Assembly: GCF_900129375.1 (NCBI RefSeq) | Contig: NZ_FQVN01000005.1 | Location: 1 to 64,000 of the forward strand | Length of the DNA: 64,000 nucleotides | Source of the DNA: Streptoalloteichus hindustanus | GTDB taxonomy: Bacteria > Actinomycetota > Actinomycetes > Mycobacteriales > Pseudonocardiaceae | Direction of reading: 5' to 3' | Part shown: piece after piece, positions 16,086 through 24,193 of the stretch | Numbering within the stretch: position 1 is the stretch's first letter | Layout of the letters: each line of letters begins with the position of its first letter | Notes under the pieces: model-generated | Databases searched by the model: none | What the model saw: the letters and a program-made list of their open reading frames with translations, nothing else | What the model was told of the DNA's origin: nothing | Position numbers and translations under genes: made by a program

Positions 16086-17186
16086 TCACGCCGACCGCTC
16101 GCCGGGCGGGGAGACCTCGGCCCTCGGCGTCCGGTCCCCGTCGGCGCGGCGGGCGTCCGCGCGCCGGTTCGCCCACAGGCTGGTGAGGGTGACGGTCAGC
16201 AGGATCAGCACGACGCCCGCGAGCGAGAGCAGCGTGGGAATCTCGGGAACCCACGGCCAGACGTCGTGCGCCCAGTGCAGCACGAGCTTGCCGCCGATGA
16301 GGAGGAGGATCATCGCGAGGCCGAAGTCCAGGTGCGCCAACTTGGTCAGCGCCGCCTGCAGCACGAAGTACAGCGCCCTGAGCCCGAGCAGGGCGAAGGC
16401 GTTGGTGGCGAAGACGAGGAACGGGTCCTCGGTGATCCCGTAGACGGCCGGCACCGAGTCGACGGCGAAGACGATGTCGGTGGCGAAGACCGCGACCACG
16501 GCCAGCGCCAGCGGGGTCAGCGTGCGGCGGCCGGCCACCCGCACCACCATGCGCGTGCCGTGGTACTCGCGGGTCACCGGCATCAGTCGGCGGAGCAGCC
16601 GGACCGAGCGCATCTGGGTGATGTCGACCTCGTGCTCCCGCCCGGCGACCGTGTCGCGGAGCAGACGTGCCGCCGTCACCAGCAGGACCGCCCCGAACAC
16701 CAGGAAGGCCCAGGTGCCCGCCTGGAGCATGGCGGCGCCGAGCGCGATGAACACGCCCCTGAGCACCAGGGCGCCGACGATGCCGTACAGCAGCACGCGT
16801 TGGGCGAGCGCGGGTGGGACGGCGAAGGTGGACAGCAGCAGGATGAAGACGAACAGGTTGTCCACCGACAGCGACTTCTCCACCAGGTAGCCGGTGAGGA
16901 ACTCGACCGACTGGCCGGAGCCGAAGGAGAACCACAGGTACGCCCCGAAGGCGAGGGGCAGCACGAGGTAGAAGGCGGACCAGGCCACGGCCTCGCGCAT
17001 CGACACCTCGTGCGGGCGGTGCGTCAGCGCGAAGTCCAGCGCCAGCAGGAGAACCAGGCCGAGGATCGTGACGGCCCACAACAGGGGAGAGGCCACCGAC
17101 TGTGGACCGGTCAGCGCGACGGGTTGGGCCAACGCGGGTTCGGCCATCGGGGCCAGCGGGGAGGCCAGGGGGAGGACGAAGGGCAC
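16086..17186 (-). CDS. TerC-family membrane protein, probable Mn2+ exporter
   Basis: A protein of 366 residues with about nine hydrophobic helices and the two TerC signatures, EKSLSVDNLFVFI and ATDIVFAVDSVPA, each with paired acidic residues inside the membrane. Relatives (Alx, YkoY, MneA/TerC) export manganese or load it into secreted metalloproteins. The start GTG 17186 has GAGGAG five bases upstream. A manganese riboswitch occupies the leader (next entries), which strongly supports manganese as the substrate. Confidence 0.9.
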   Translation of the reverse strand: MPFVLPLASPLAPMAEPALAQPVALTGPQSVASPLLWAVTILGLVLLLALDFALTHRPHEVSMREAVAWSAFYLVLPLAFGAYLWFSFGSGQSVEFLTGYLVEKSLSVDNLFVFILLLSTFAVPPALAQRVLLYGIVGALVLRGVFIALGAAMLQAGTWAFLVFGAVLLVTAARLLRDTVAGREHEVDITQMRSVRLLRRLMPVTREYHGTRMVVRVAGRRTLTPLALAVVAVFATDIVFAVDSVPAVYGITEDPFLVFATNAFALLGLRALYFVLQAALTKLAHLDFGLAMILLLIGGKLVLHWAHDVWPWVPEIPTLLSLAGVVLILLTVTLTSLWANRRADARRADGDRTPRAEVSPPGERSA

Positions 17187-17192
17187 GGGACT

Positions 17193-17219
17193 CCTCGAAC
17201 ACGTCGAAACGGTTCGAGG
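17193..17219 (-). promoter_or_regulatory. anti-Shine-Dalgarno hairpin of the riboswitch expression platform
   Basis: On the minus strand CCTCGAAC (17219-17212) can pair with GTTCGAGG (17200-17193), covering the GAGG of the ribosome site (17191-17196). CCTCG is also the 3' strand of the riboswitch P1 stem, so the two structures exclude each other: metal-bound P1 frees the ribosome site, and unbound RNA hides it. This predicts translation is ON with manganese. Confidence 0.75.
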
Positions 17220-17314
17220 TCTCCTTCACCCGGCTGTCCTGCCGAGCGGCCGCCCGAGAACGCCTCCGGTGCGTTCGTACTGACCGGTACGACCCGTGGG
17301 AAGTACTCCCCTCG
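17215..17314 (-). promoter_or_regulatory. yybP-ykoY manganese riboswitch
   Basis: The leader of the TerC gene contains both conserved internal-loop strands of this class: CGAGGGGAGTAC at the 5' side and GGGTGAAGGAGACCTCG at the 3' side. P1 closes as CGAGG with CCTCG, and paired P2/P3 arms lie between. The aptamer is about 100 nt and ends 29 nt before the start codon. The class is known to sense Mn2+ and to sit before TerC/MntP-type exporters. Confidence 0.85.
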
Positions 17315-17473
17315 TTTGGTCAGGGTAGGCGATCGGTCCGGAGCAGAGCCAGGCGGTGGTCGTGTGCGGCCCCGTCGCCCCGGCACTTGCCGGCGTCCGG
17401 CCCAATCAGGTGATCACGGGGCTGGCGGACCTCGCGCGGGCTCCGTGCCCGGTCAGGCGTGGGTTTCGATTTT

Positions 17474-17491
17474 GTACCTACTAGTATGTAC
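17474..17491 (+). promoter_or_regulatory. TetR operator overlapping the promoter
   Basis: GTACCTACTAGTATGTAC is a near-perfect inverted repeat (GTAC ends, one mismatched pair). It overlaps a -10 box TAGTAT (17482-17487), which ends 13 bases before the TetR start codon. This is the expected position for autoregulation. Confidence 0.6.
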
Positions 17492-17500
17492 GCTGCGGTC

Positions 17501-18088
17501 ATGACCACTGCGGACCGCCTCGTGGAGAGCACCAGGGAACTGCTCTGGGAACGGGGCTACGTGGGCACCAGCCCGAAGGCGATCCAACGCCGCGCCGGCG
17601 TCGGCCAGGGCAGCATGTACCACCACTTCGCCGGCAAGGCCGAGCTCGCGCTGGCCGCCGTGCGCGCCACCGCCGAGGACATGCGCGCGAAGGCGGACGC
17701 CCAGCTCTCGGCCCCGGGCACCGCGTACGAGCGGATCTCGGCCTACCTGCTCCGCGAGCGGGACGTGCTGCGGGGCTGCCCCATCGGTCGGCTGACGCAG
17801 GACCCCGACGTCGTGTCCGACCCGGGCCTGCGGCAGCCGCTGGACGAGACCTTCGCGTGGCTGCGGGGCCGGCTGGCCGAGGTCCTCGCCGAGGGGCGGG
17901 CCCGGGGCGAGCTGGCCGAGGACCTGGACGTCACCACGACCGCGGCCACGCTCGTCGCCGTGTTGCAGGGCGGCTACGTGCTGGCGCGGTCGGCGGAGTC
18001 CGTCGAGCCGTTCCAACACGCCGTCCGGGGCGTCCTCGGCCTGCTGGCGGCCCAGCGGCGGGACGTCTCCGACGAGGAGCGTGCCTGA
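17501..18088 (+). CDS. TetR-family regulator
   Basis: A 195-residue protein. The helix-turn-helix is at about 22-46 (GTSPKAIQRRAGVGQGSMYHHFAGK) and the rest is a helical ligand domain with an unusual CPIGRLTQDPDV turn. It is the first gene of an operon with a cupin (2-bp gap) and a DUF4865 protein. An inverted repeat on its promoter suggests autoregulation. The ligand is unknown. Confidence 0.85.
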   Translation: MTTADRLVESTRELLWERGYVGTSPKAIQRRAGVGQGSMYHHFAGKAELALAAVRATAEDMRAKADAQLSAPGTAYERISAYLLRERDVLRGCPIGRLTQDPDVVSDPGLRQPLDETFAWLRGRLAEVLAEGRARGELAEDLDVTTTAATLVAVLQGGYVLARSAESVEPFQHAVRGVLGLLAAQRRDVSDEERA

Positions 18089-18090
18089 GC

Positions 18091-18495
18091 GTGTGGACCA
18101 GCAGGGAACACCAGGACGCCGAGCCCGCGCCGCCGGGCTGGGTCACCGGAGACGTGTGGCTGCACGAGGTGGTGGTGGCCGAACCGCCGTCCCGGCTCCG
18201 CGCGCACAGCGTCCGCTTCGCGCCCGGCGCCCGCACCTGCTGGCACCGCCATCCGCACGGCCAGCTTCTCCACGTCACCGAGGGCGTCGGCCTGGTGCAG
18301 CGGGCGGGCGGCCCGGTCGAGGAGATCCACGCGGGACACACCGTGTGGATCGAGCCCGGCGAGTGGCACTGGCACGGTGCGACGCCCCACTCGTCCATGA
18401 CGCACCTCGCGGTGCAGGAGGCCGGTGACGACGGCGTCGAGGCCGAGCGGGGCGCACCCGTCGGCGACGCCGAGTACCCAGCCCACGAACTCTGA
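18091..18495 (+). CDS. cupin-domain protein
   Basis: A 134-residue single-domain cupin. Motif 1 is near residue 50 (CWHRHPHGQLLHVTEG, with the metal-binding His set) and motif 2 near 90 (GHTVWIEPGEWHWHGA). GTG 18091 begins two bases after the TetR stop and uses the GAGGAGC inside the TetR end as its ribosome site, so the two are tightly coupled. Small cupins with TetR partners often act on small reactive carbonyl or lactone compounds; the activity here is not shown. Confidence 0.85.
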   Translation: MWTSREHQDAEPAPPGWVTGDVWLHEVVVAEPPSRLRAHSVRFAPGARTCWHRHPHGQLLHVTEGVGLVQRAGGPVEEIHAGHTVWIEPGEWHWHGATPHSSMTHLAVQEAGDDGVEAERGAPVGDAEYPAHEL

Positions 18496-18519
18496 GAACC
18501 CCGAACGGAGAACAGTCCC

Positions 18520-19107
18520 GTGCACGCGATGCAGTACGAGATCTCCCTGCCCACCGACTACGACATGGACATCATTCGTCGTCGGGTGGAGACCAAGGGC
18601 CACCTCCTCGACTCCTTCCCCGGGATGGGGCTCAAGGCGTACCTGATCCGGGAGGCGGGGGTCGCCGGGTCGACCGTCAACCAGTACGCGCCGTTCTACC
18701 TGTGGCAGTCCCTGAGCGGCATGAACCACTTCCTGTGGGGCGGCGGCGGTTTCCGCAACATCCTCGGTTCCTTCGGCCGGCCCGCCGTGCGGAACTGGAC
18801 CGGCGTGGCGTTCGAACCGGGGCCGGCCCGGGCCGCCATCCCGCGTGCCGCGACCCGGCACACTGAGCCGCTGCCCGCCGAGGTGGACCCGACCGATTTC
18901 GTCGCCCAGGCGCTGGACGAGCTGCGTCAGCACGCGGGACGCGAGGGGGTGCACTCCACGGCCCTCGCCGTTGACCCGCGACACTGGGAAATGGTGCGCT
19001 TCACGCTGTGGGCCGACGTCGAGCCCGACGCCACCGGAATCCGTTACCAGGTGCTCCACCTGTCCACGCCGCACCTGGACGACGTCCGCCAGGGCCGTCA
19101 GTGGTGA
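18520..19107 (+). CDS. DUF4865 family protein
   Basis: A 195-residue protein with the family signature: LPTDYDMDIIRRRVETKGHLLDSFPGMGLKAYLI near the start, YAPFYLWQSLSGMNHFLWGGGG in the middle, and a C-terminal ferredoxin-like half. Function unknown; members resemble dimeric alpha-beta barrel mono-oxygenase-like proteins and often sit beside TetR and cupin genes, as here. GTG 18520 and ATG 18529 are both possible starts. Confidence 0.8.
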   Translation: MHAMQYEISLPTDYDMDIIRRRVETKGHLLDSFPGMGLKAYLIREAGVAGSTVNQYAPFYLWQSLSGMNHFLWGGGGFRNILGSFGRPAVRNWTGVAFEPGPARAAIPRAATRHTEPLPAEVDPTDFVAQALDELRQHAGREGVHSTALAVDPRHWEMVRFTLWADVEPDATGIRYQVLHLSTPHLDDVRQGRQW

Positions 19108-19176
19108 CCGCGCCTCTTGCTGTCCACTGAGGACGTTCTCGACTGTCGGGTCGGGTCGCGTCCAACAGTCAAATAT

Positions 19177-19189
19177 GTCCACTGTGGAC
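19177..19189. repeat. perfect copy of the dispersed palindrome
   Basis: GTCCACTGTGGAC lies between the convergent DUF4865 and membrane-protein genes, with a diverged copy GTCCACTGAGGAC at about 19122-19134. Confidence 0.8.
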
Positions 19190-19239
19190 GGTCGGGTTCG
19201 CTCCAACGATGGCGGCCCCGGCCGTCCGCGTGGAGGGGG

Positions 19240-19917
19240 TCACGGCACCGTGACGACGCTCGGCCGGGGCGGGGCGGGAGTCGACCGCTGCCGCCGGGCG
19301 CGGTAGATGGCGTAGCCGATCACCATGAGGAGCTGGGTCATCGGGCCGGGCAGCCCGAGCCCGTGGTCCACGAACGGCAACACGAGCACGACGGCCAGCA
19401 GTCGGGGATCGGGCTGCGGCTCGGCCTCGCGGCCGACCCGTCCGCCCTGCCGGATGCGGCCGCCAGGCTTGGCGACCGACAACCACGTGGAGACCACCAA
19501 CGCCGTGAGCACGAACACCGTGCCGATGATCAGATTGCCCGTCGGAGCCTCGCCGCCGTGCCTCGCCGCGGCCAGGGAGGCGTCCAGCCACGAGCCGAGG
19601 GCGCTGACGCCGAGCACGATGGACGCCACGGTGAGGACGAACTTCCAGGTCACCCACCAGAACCGGAAGTACCCCCAGCGCGTCAGCGCCGACAGCATGA
19701 ACCCGGTGTAGGCGGCCGTCTCGGCCAGCGGGACCAGGACCTGGTCGTCCAGGTGGTTGGCGCTGAGCAGGAACGACGTGCGGATCTCACCGTCGCTCAC
19801 GACCGCCCCGCTGATGAGCGTGAGCAGCACGAGCGACAACCCCCACCAGCCGACCGAGGTCAGCACGTGGAGCACCACCAGAACGCGCTTGAGGTGATGC
19901 GAAGCAGTTCGAGGCAT
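19240..19917 (-). CDS. DUF2269-like integral membrane protein
   Basis: About 225 residues with at least four membrane segments (VLVVLHVLTSVGWWGLSLVLLTLISG, a WKFVLTVASIVLG helix, IIGTVFVLTALVVSTWL and a C-terminal LLMVIGYAIY). An N-terminal His in LHVLTSVGWWG matches DUF2269/CopD-like proteins. ATG 19917 was chosen; the open frame upstream to 20505 overlaps the next gene and is not supported. Function unknown. Confidence 0.7.
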   Translation of the reverse strand: MPRTASHHLKRVLVVLHVLTSVGWWGLSLVLLTLISGAVVSDGEIRTSFLLSANHLDDQVLVPLAETAAYTGFMLSALTRWGYFRFWWVTWKFVLTVASIVLGVSALGSWLDASLAAARHGGEAPTGNLIIGTVFVLTALVVSTWLSVAKPGGRIRQGGRVGREAEPQPDPRLLAVVLVLPFVDHGLGLPGPMTQLLMVIGYAIYRARRQRSTPAPPRPSVVTVP

Positions 19918-20138
19918 GCTGCGATGGTGCGGACCGACGCGGTCGGAGGCATCAGGGCGAATCCCCGGAATCCGATGTGCATGGTTCCGGGAAACCCTTA
20001 CGGGCAGCGGGAGTCGGCGGAGCGGAGACGATCTCGTCGAGGACGTCTCCGCCCCCGGCCGGCGGCGCGCTGGCACCGCCCGTGACCGGGGTTCCACTGT
20101 GGACAGGCTACGCCGCCGATCACACTGGCGGCCGGAGG

Positions 20139-21056
20139 TCATCCCCGCGCCCGCGGTCGCACCAGCGAGTCGAGGATCTCCCGCGCGTGGGTCCAGAGCA
20201 GCGAACCACCGGCCTCGGGCACGACGTGCCGCCGCGCGTCCGGCAGACGGCCGGCGAGGGTCGCGCCCAGGTCGGGGGAGTGCACCGGGCTGGTGTCCCG
20301 CCCGCCGTACCAGAGGTCCACAGGGACGGTGATCTCCGCCGGGTCGAACGGCCACGGCGCCATCACCAGCACCGTGTCCCTGGCGTACCCGGCCGGTCCC
20401 CTGGCGAACGCCTCGGTCAGCGCGCGGCGGAAGGCCGAGGCGAAGGCCGGCTGCCGGTAGACCGCGCCGTCGGTCCCGGAGCTCCGCTCGACCGCGATCT
20501 CCCACAGGGTCTCGACGGAGCCGAAGTCGGCGAACACCTCTTCGGCGCGGGCCGGGTCAGTCGTCGCCAGCGCCACCAGGTCCCGCACCTCGGGGGTCAG
20601 GAGTCCGGTGAACGCGGGCGACGCCAGCTCGTCGCCGGAGACGACCGCCGCCGCCACCGCGACGCCGGCCGCCGCGCAGACCAGGGCGAACGGCACGCCC
20701 GCCGACATCCCGACGACGGCGAGGTCGACCAGTCCGCGCTCGGCCGCGAGATGCCGGACATCAGCCGCCCAGTCGGACAGGGTGCGGCCCGGCGCCGGAT
20801 CGGACGCGCCGAGCCCGGGGCGGTCGACCGAGACCAGCCGCACCCCCAGCTCGTCCACCACGTCCGTCCCGAACCCCAGCCAGCGGCTCGTCGCCGCGCC
20901 GGGGCACAGCAGCACCGGAACGCCCTCCGCCGGACCCCACTCAGCCCAACCGAGTCGTCGGCCGTCGGGAAGCGTGCTCTGGCCCAGTCGTGCCGGATCG
21001 GCGACACCTACGTCCATAACCCCCGATGCTGACCGACCGCCGCTGGTGATCTCCAC
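20139..21056 (-). CDS. alpha/beta hydrolase
   Basis: About 305 residues. N-terminal beta core (LPDGRRLGWAEWG...VLLCPGAATSRW), nucleophile elbow GMSAG (Ser near 130), acid in WYGGRDTSPVHSP and His in SLLWTHAREIL. The nucleophile context is GMSAG rather than GxSxGG. GTG 21056 is the 5'-most start; ATG 21017 (13 codons in) is an alternative with a G-rich but too-close ribosome site. Substrate unknown. Confidence 0.8.
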   Translation of the reverse strand: MEITSGGRSASGVMDVGVADPARLGQSTLPDGRRLGWAEWGPAEGVPVLLCPGAATSRWLGFGTDVVDELGVRLVSVDRPGLGASDPAPGRTLSDWAADVRHLAAERGLVDLAVVGMSAGVPFALVCAAAGVAVAAAVVSGDELASPAFTGLLTPEVRDLVALATTDPARAEEVFADFGSVETLWEIAVERSSGTDGAVYRQPAFASAFRRALTEAFARGPAGYARDTVLVMAPWPFDPAEITVPVDLWYGGRDTSPVHSPDLGATLAGRLPDARRHVVPEAGGSLLWTHAREILDSLVRPRARG

Positions 21057-21234
21057 CCTTTTTCCACCCCGGAGCCCGCCCCCACAAGGTGACCGACATC
21101 AGCGGCACCATCAACTGTGGACGGTCCACTTTGGACGACGGGTCGCCGGGCGCGGAGGCGGGCGTGCGCACCCCTGTCACCCGGATGTGGGATGTGGGGT
21201 GGCTGGCCGCGTGCGGAGGGGGTAGGGCACAGAT

Positions 21235-21834
21235 ATGCGCAACCACGCCCGAGCCCTCATCCCGGCCGCCGTCGTGCTCCTGGCCGCGCTGATCACCGGC
21301 TGCGGAGAGGGGCCAACGCCCGAACAGGCCCAGATCCCGACGGCCCCGCCGAAACCCCACCGGAACACCACCGGGAAGGACACCCGTCCAGGAGCCTCCC
21401 CGTCACCGAACGTCAGCGACGGGGTCCGGGACGCCGTCAACGCCCTGCGCACCGCGACCGGCACCGTGCCCGACAGCCGCGCGTTCGACCTGGAGCACGA
21501 GACCAGGGGCGGTGACCGGCTGTGGGAGGTGAAGGTCGTCGCCCACGACCGCGAGACCAAGCTCGACGTGTCCGAGGACGGGAGCCGCGTCCTGGCCAGG
21601 AGCGACCACGGTCGACCCGACGACGACATCCGCAAGCTCGACGCCGCCAAGATCGACGCGGCCCGCGCCGCCGAGATCGCCGGCCAGCGGGAGAACGGCC
21701 GGCTGACCGAGCTGGAGATCGACACGCTGCACGACGGCACGGTCGTCTGGGAGATCCACTTCGCCCGCCCCGACGGCGCGCGGACCGAGCTGAAGATCGA
21801 CGCCAGGACCGGGGAGATCGCCAGGGAGCGGTGA
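21235..21834 (+). CDS. PepSY-domain lipoprotein
   Basis: A 199-residue protein with a type II signal peptide (ALIPAAVVLLAALITGC, lipobox ITGC, Cys near 23), a Thr/Pro-rich spacer, then two PepSY units of about 65 residues (WEVKVVAHDRETKLDVSEDGSRV and WEIHFARPDGARTELKIDARTGEI). It should be anchored outside the membrane. PepSY lipoproteins are usually inhibitors or sensors. Strong GGAGGGGG ribosome site. Confidence 0.85.
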   Translation: MRNHARALIPAAVVLLAALITGCGEGPTPEQAQIPTAPPKPHRNTTGKDTRPGASPSPNVSDGVRDAVNALRTATGTVPDSRAFDLEHETRGGDRLWEVKVVAHDRETKLDVSEDGSRVLARSDHGRPDDDIRKLDAAKIDAARAAEIAGQRENGRLTELEIDTLHDGTVVWEIHFARPDGARTELKIDARTGEIARER

Positions 21835-21931
21835 CCGGCCCGGCGCGCGGCGGCCGACCGCGCCCCCCTGGTTGCCCGGGCTCGGACGGGGTAGCCGAGC
21901 ACCAGGGCATCCGCCGAGGAAAGGGGGAGCC

Positions 21932-22414
21932 ATGCGAAGCCGCGCCCGGATGGCCGGCCACGCCATCCACCCGATGCTCATCGCGTTCCCGATCGGGCTG
22001 CTGGTCACGGCGGTCCTGTTCGACGTGCTCTTCTACTCCACCAGCCGGGACAGCTTCGCGACCGCCGCCGCGCACACCACCGCCGCCGGCGTGGTGGGCG
22101 GCGCGGTCGCCGGCCTGTTCGGCTGGATCGACTGGTTCGCCGTCCCCAAAGGCACCCGGGCCAAGCGCATCGGCCTCGTCCACGGCCTCAGCAACGTCGC
22201 CGTGCTCGTGCTGTTCGCGGTGAGCTGGCTGCTGCGCCTCAACCAGGCAACCTGGCAGCCACCAACCCTCGCCTTCGTCCTGGCCCTGGTCGGCCTCGCG
22301 GTGGCGACCGTCGCCGCCTGGCTGGGCGGCGAACTGGTGGAACGCCTGGGCATGAGCGTGGACGAAGGCGCCAACCTCAACGCCCCCAGCTCCCTGACCC
22401 ACCCAACCCACTGA
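21932..22414 (+). CDS. DUF2231 membrane protein
   Basis: A 160-residue protein with four membrane helices. The family motif HAIHPMLIAFPIGLL near residue 10 has a conserved His pair; a GWIDWFAVPKGTRAKR block follows helix 2. Start ATG 21932 with GGGGGAG upstream. Function unknown; possibly heme-related in some relatives. Confidence 0.85.
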   Translation: MRSRARMAGHAIHPMLIAFPIGLLVTAVLFDVLFYSTSRDSFATAAAHTTAAGVVGGAVAGLFGWIDWFAVPKGTRAKRIGLVHGLSNVAVLVLFAVSWLLRLNQATWQPPTLAFVLALVGLAVATVAAWLGGELVERLGMSVDEGANLNAPSSLTHPTH

Positions 22415-22567
22415 CAACCCACTGACCCCACCCACTCCTCCAGCGGCCCGCCGACCACCCGACGCCGCCGGGCCAGCCCCGCTGCCCTCAGGACACGGCT
22501 CAACCCACCCTCAGTCGTCGGTCCGGCCCGACACCGGAGCGGGCGACACATCAGCCCCGCAACGACG
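22415..22567. other. gap before the CRISPR trailer
   Basis: No gene or structure stands out in these 150 bp. Confidence 0.5.
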
Positions 22568-22658
22568 AGGACACCCCCGCCTGCGCGGGGCCGACCAGCT
22601 GTGGCGCTCAAGTGCCCTGAGAGGGATGTCGAGCCATCCCCGCGCACGCGGGGCCGAT
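22568..22658 (-). CRISPR. decayed distal CRISPR repeats (two)
   Basis: Two repeat-like blocks at 22568-22595 and 22631-22658, spaced 63 bp, keep the CCCCGC...GCGGGGCCGA stem but have lost part of the flanks. They lie on the far side of the two-gene cassette, beyond the main array, in the same orientation. Confidence 0.7.
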
Positions 22659-22844
22659 GAACGAAGAGGCCCTCGTTCACTGGGGCCTCCTCAAGGCGTC
22701 TCGGGTTCGACGGTCTCAGGTTGCGGCCTTACCCGCGCCAGTGCATGCCTCACGAGAGCCGGGCTTCTGGTGTGGCCCTACGGTCTGGCCGGGTTCTTGT
22801 GCTGCTACGGCCCCGCAGTCTGGACAATGACCGGATGCCATGTG

Positions 22845-23072
22845 TCACCTCACTTGTTTGTCGTATTTTGTCACAATTTTCTCGGGCTGGGTCGCGTCGT
22901 CGCCACTGTCGGGGGCTCCATTGACGATACGGAAATCGATCTCAATGCCGTCGGTAAATGTCACCCGTTGGACGGCGCCCTCTTTGCCAAGCTCGACACG
23001 CTCGTACTTGACAACCTCCGGCCATGCGGACACGATTTGCTCGAAAAGGTCGATAAAGCGAGGATTGCGCAT
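22845..23072 (-). CDS. 75-residue hypothetical protein inside the CRISPR trailer
   Basis: A small acidic-to-neutral protein beginning MRNPRFIDLFEQIVSAWPEV, with a compact alpha-beta pattern and a Lys-rich tail. Its ATG shares bases with the TGA of the upstream gene (ATGA overlap), so it is translationally coupled. Codon use and GC content are clearly lower than in neighbours, suggesting recent transfer. I do not recognise the family. It lies between decayed CRISPR repeats and is read in the same direction as the array. Confidence 0.6.
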   Translation of the reverse strand: MRNPRFIDLFEQIVSAWPEVVKYERVELGKEGAVQRVTFTDGIEIDFRIVNGAPDSGDDATQPEKIVTKYDKQVR

Positions 23073-23398
23073 CAGAACGCCTCCGCCGGCGGGCTGTAGG
23101 GGGCGTGCTTCGGGATCCCTGGGCCACGAACGACGTGTGCCATGATGACCGAGTTAGCGCCGCTCGCATAGCGCACCCGGATTTGGTTGTGCACTTTGTG
23201 CTTGTCGTTCGGGTCGTCCGATGTCCCGGGTGGCACCGCGATGTCGTCTACCCCTACGATCTCCGGATGGTCGAGGGCTTCCAACTCGGACTTCAGACGC
23301 TGTCGGAACTCATTGAGCTTCAAGTTTCTAATCTCCATGGTTTCAGTTTTCTCGTCGATCTCCGGTCGAGTAGTCCGGCTATCGGCGTCAGGAGCCAT
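23072..23398 (-). CDS. 88-108-residue hypothetical protein inside the CRISPR trailer
   Basis: The frame opens at an ATG (23398) that lies within a decayed repeat; an internal ATG at 23338 would give an 88-residue protein beginning MEIRNLKLNEFRQRLKSELE, with no strong ribosome site for either. It ends in TGA overlapping the next ATG. The sequence has a helical N-terminus followed by beta strands (NQIRVRYASG, SVIMAHVV). No family recognised. Low GC compared with the genome. The pair could be a toxin-antitoxin, anti-CRISPR or phage remnant; nothing in sequence decides. Confidence 0.55.
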   Translation of the reverse strand: MAPDADSRTTRPEIDEKTETMEIRNLKLNEFRQRLKSELEALDHPEIVGVDDIAVPPGTSDDPNDKHKVHNQIRVRYASGANSVIMAHVVRGPGIPKHAPYSPPAEAF

Positions 23399-23732
23399 CC
23401 CCGCGTGTGTTGGGGCGATGAGCCCTATGTTGGGACACTCCTTAGCCTCGGAGTCATCCCCATGTAGTTGGGGTCGGCTCGACTAGCGCTCCAAGCTTGC
23501 TCGGCGGTGGGCCCAGGCCCGCCGATCGGGCCATCCCCGCGTGCGCGGGGACGATGTCTTTCGGTCATTACTGCAGCCTATGCAACTTGAGCCATCCGCA
23601 CGAGTGCGGGGCTGACGCCGGTGTGGCGTTCCTGGCGGCGAAGGAACCATCCTCGCGTGTGTTGGCTGGCCACTTACTGAGCGTCATGAGATACATCCAC
23701 AGCGGAGCCATCCTCGCGCGCCTGCACCTGAA
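23392..23732 (-). CRISPR. decayed part of the CRISPR array (six repeats)
   Basis: Diverged repeats start at 23392, 23451, 23528, 23589, 23644 and 23705. Spacing is irregular (59, 77, 61, 55, 61 bp), and the last is only 34 bp before the first intact repeat, leaving a 6-bp remnant of a spacer. Trailer-end decay is normal for the oldest part of an array. Confidence 0.8.
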
Positions 23733-23738
23733 CTGACG

Positions 23739-24193
23739 GGACCATCCCCGCGTGCGCGGGGCCGACTCGCCAGTCGGCGAACACCAGGAGGTGTCCCCCG
23801 AACCATCCCCGCGTGCGCGGGGCCGACACCGGTACCGCCCCAGCGCCCGGCACCACCGCAGAACCATCCCCGCGTGCGCGGGGCCGACTCCGAGATGGTG
23901 ATGTCGCCGATGTCGTGGACCGAACCATCCCCGCGTGCGCGGGGCCGACGCTATCCGGTATCGGTGAGCGCTACGGCCTGGAGAACCATCCCCGCGTGCG
24001 CGGGGTCGACGTGCGTGGCCCATGCGAATGATCTCCTTGACATGAACCATCCCCGCGTGCGCGGGGCCGACCGCCGAATCATCCGCCGGCTGAGGCCCGT
24101 GAGCGAACCATCCCCGCGTGCGCGGGGCCGACGAGAACTCCGCACACCAGGAGCGGCACGAGCGGGAACCATCCCCGCGTGCGCGGGGCCGAC
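23739..24193 (-). CRISPR. CRISPR array, type I-E-like, eight near-identical repeats
   Basis: Repeats of 28 bp start at 23739, 23800, 23861, 23922, 23983, 24044, 24105 and 24166, exactly 61 bp apart, giving seven 33-bp spacers. Read on the minus strand the repeat is GTCGGCCCCGCGCACGCGGG followed by GATGGTTC, with a CCCCGCG / CGCGGGG stem, typical of actinobacterial I-E arrays. Only two repeats vary (GGACC in the first, GGTCGAC in the fifth). The leader is at the high-coordinate end. No cas genes are present in the window. Confidence 0.95.

Noticed and set aside
22626-23099. Plus-strand frames over the CRISPR trailer
   Set aside because: They are antisense to the coupled two-gene cassette, which has lower-GC coding character, an ATGA overlap and better protein composition.
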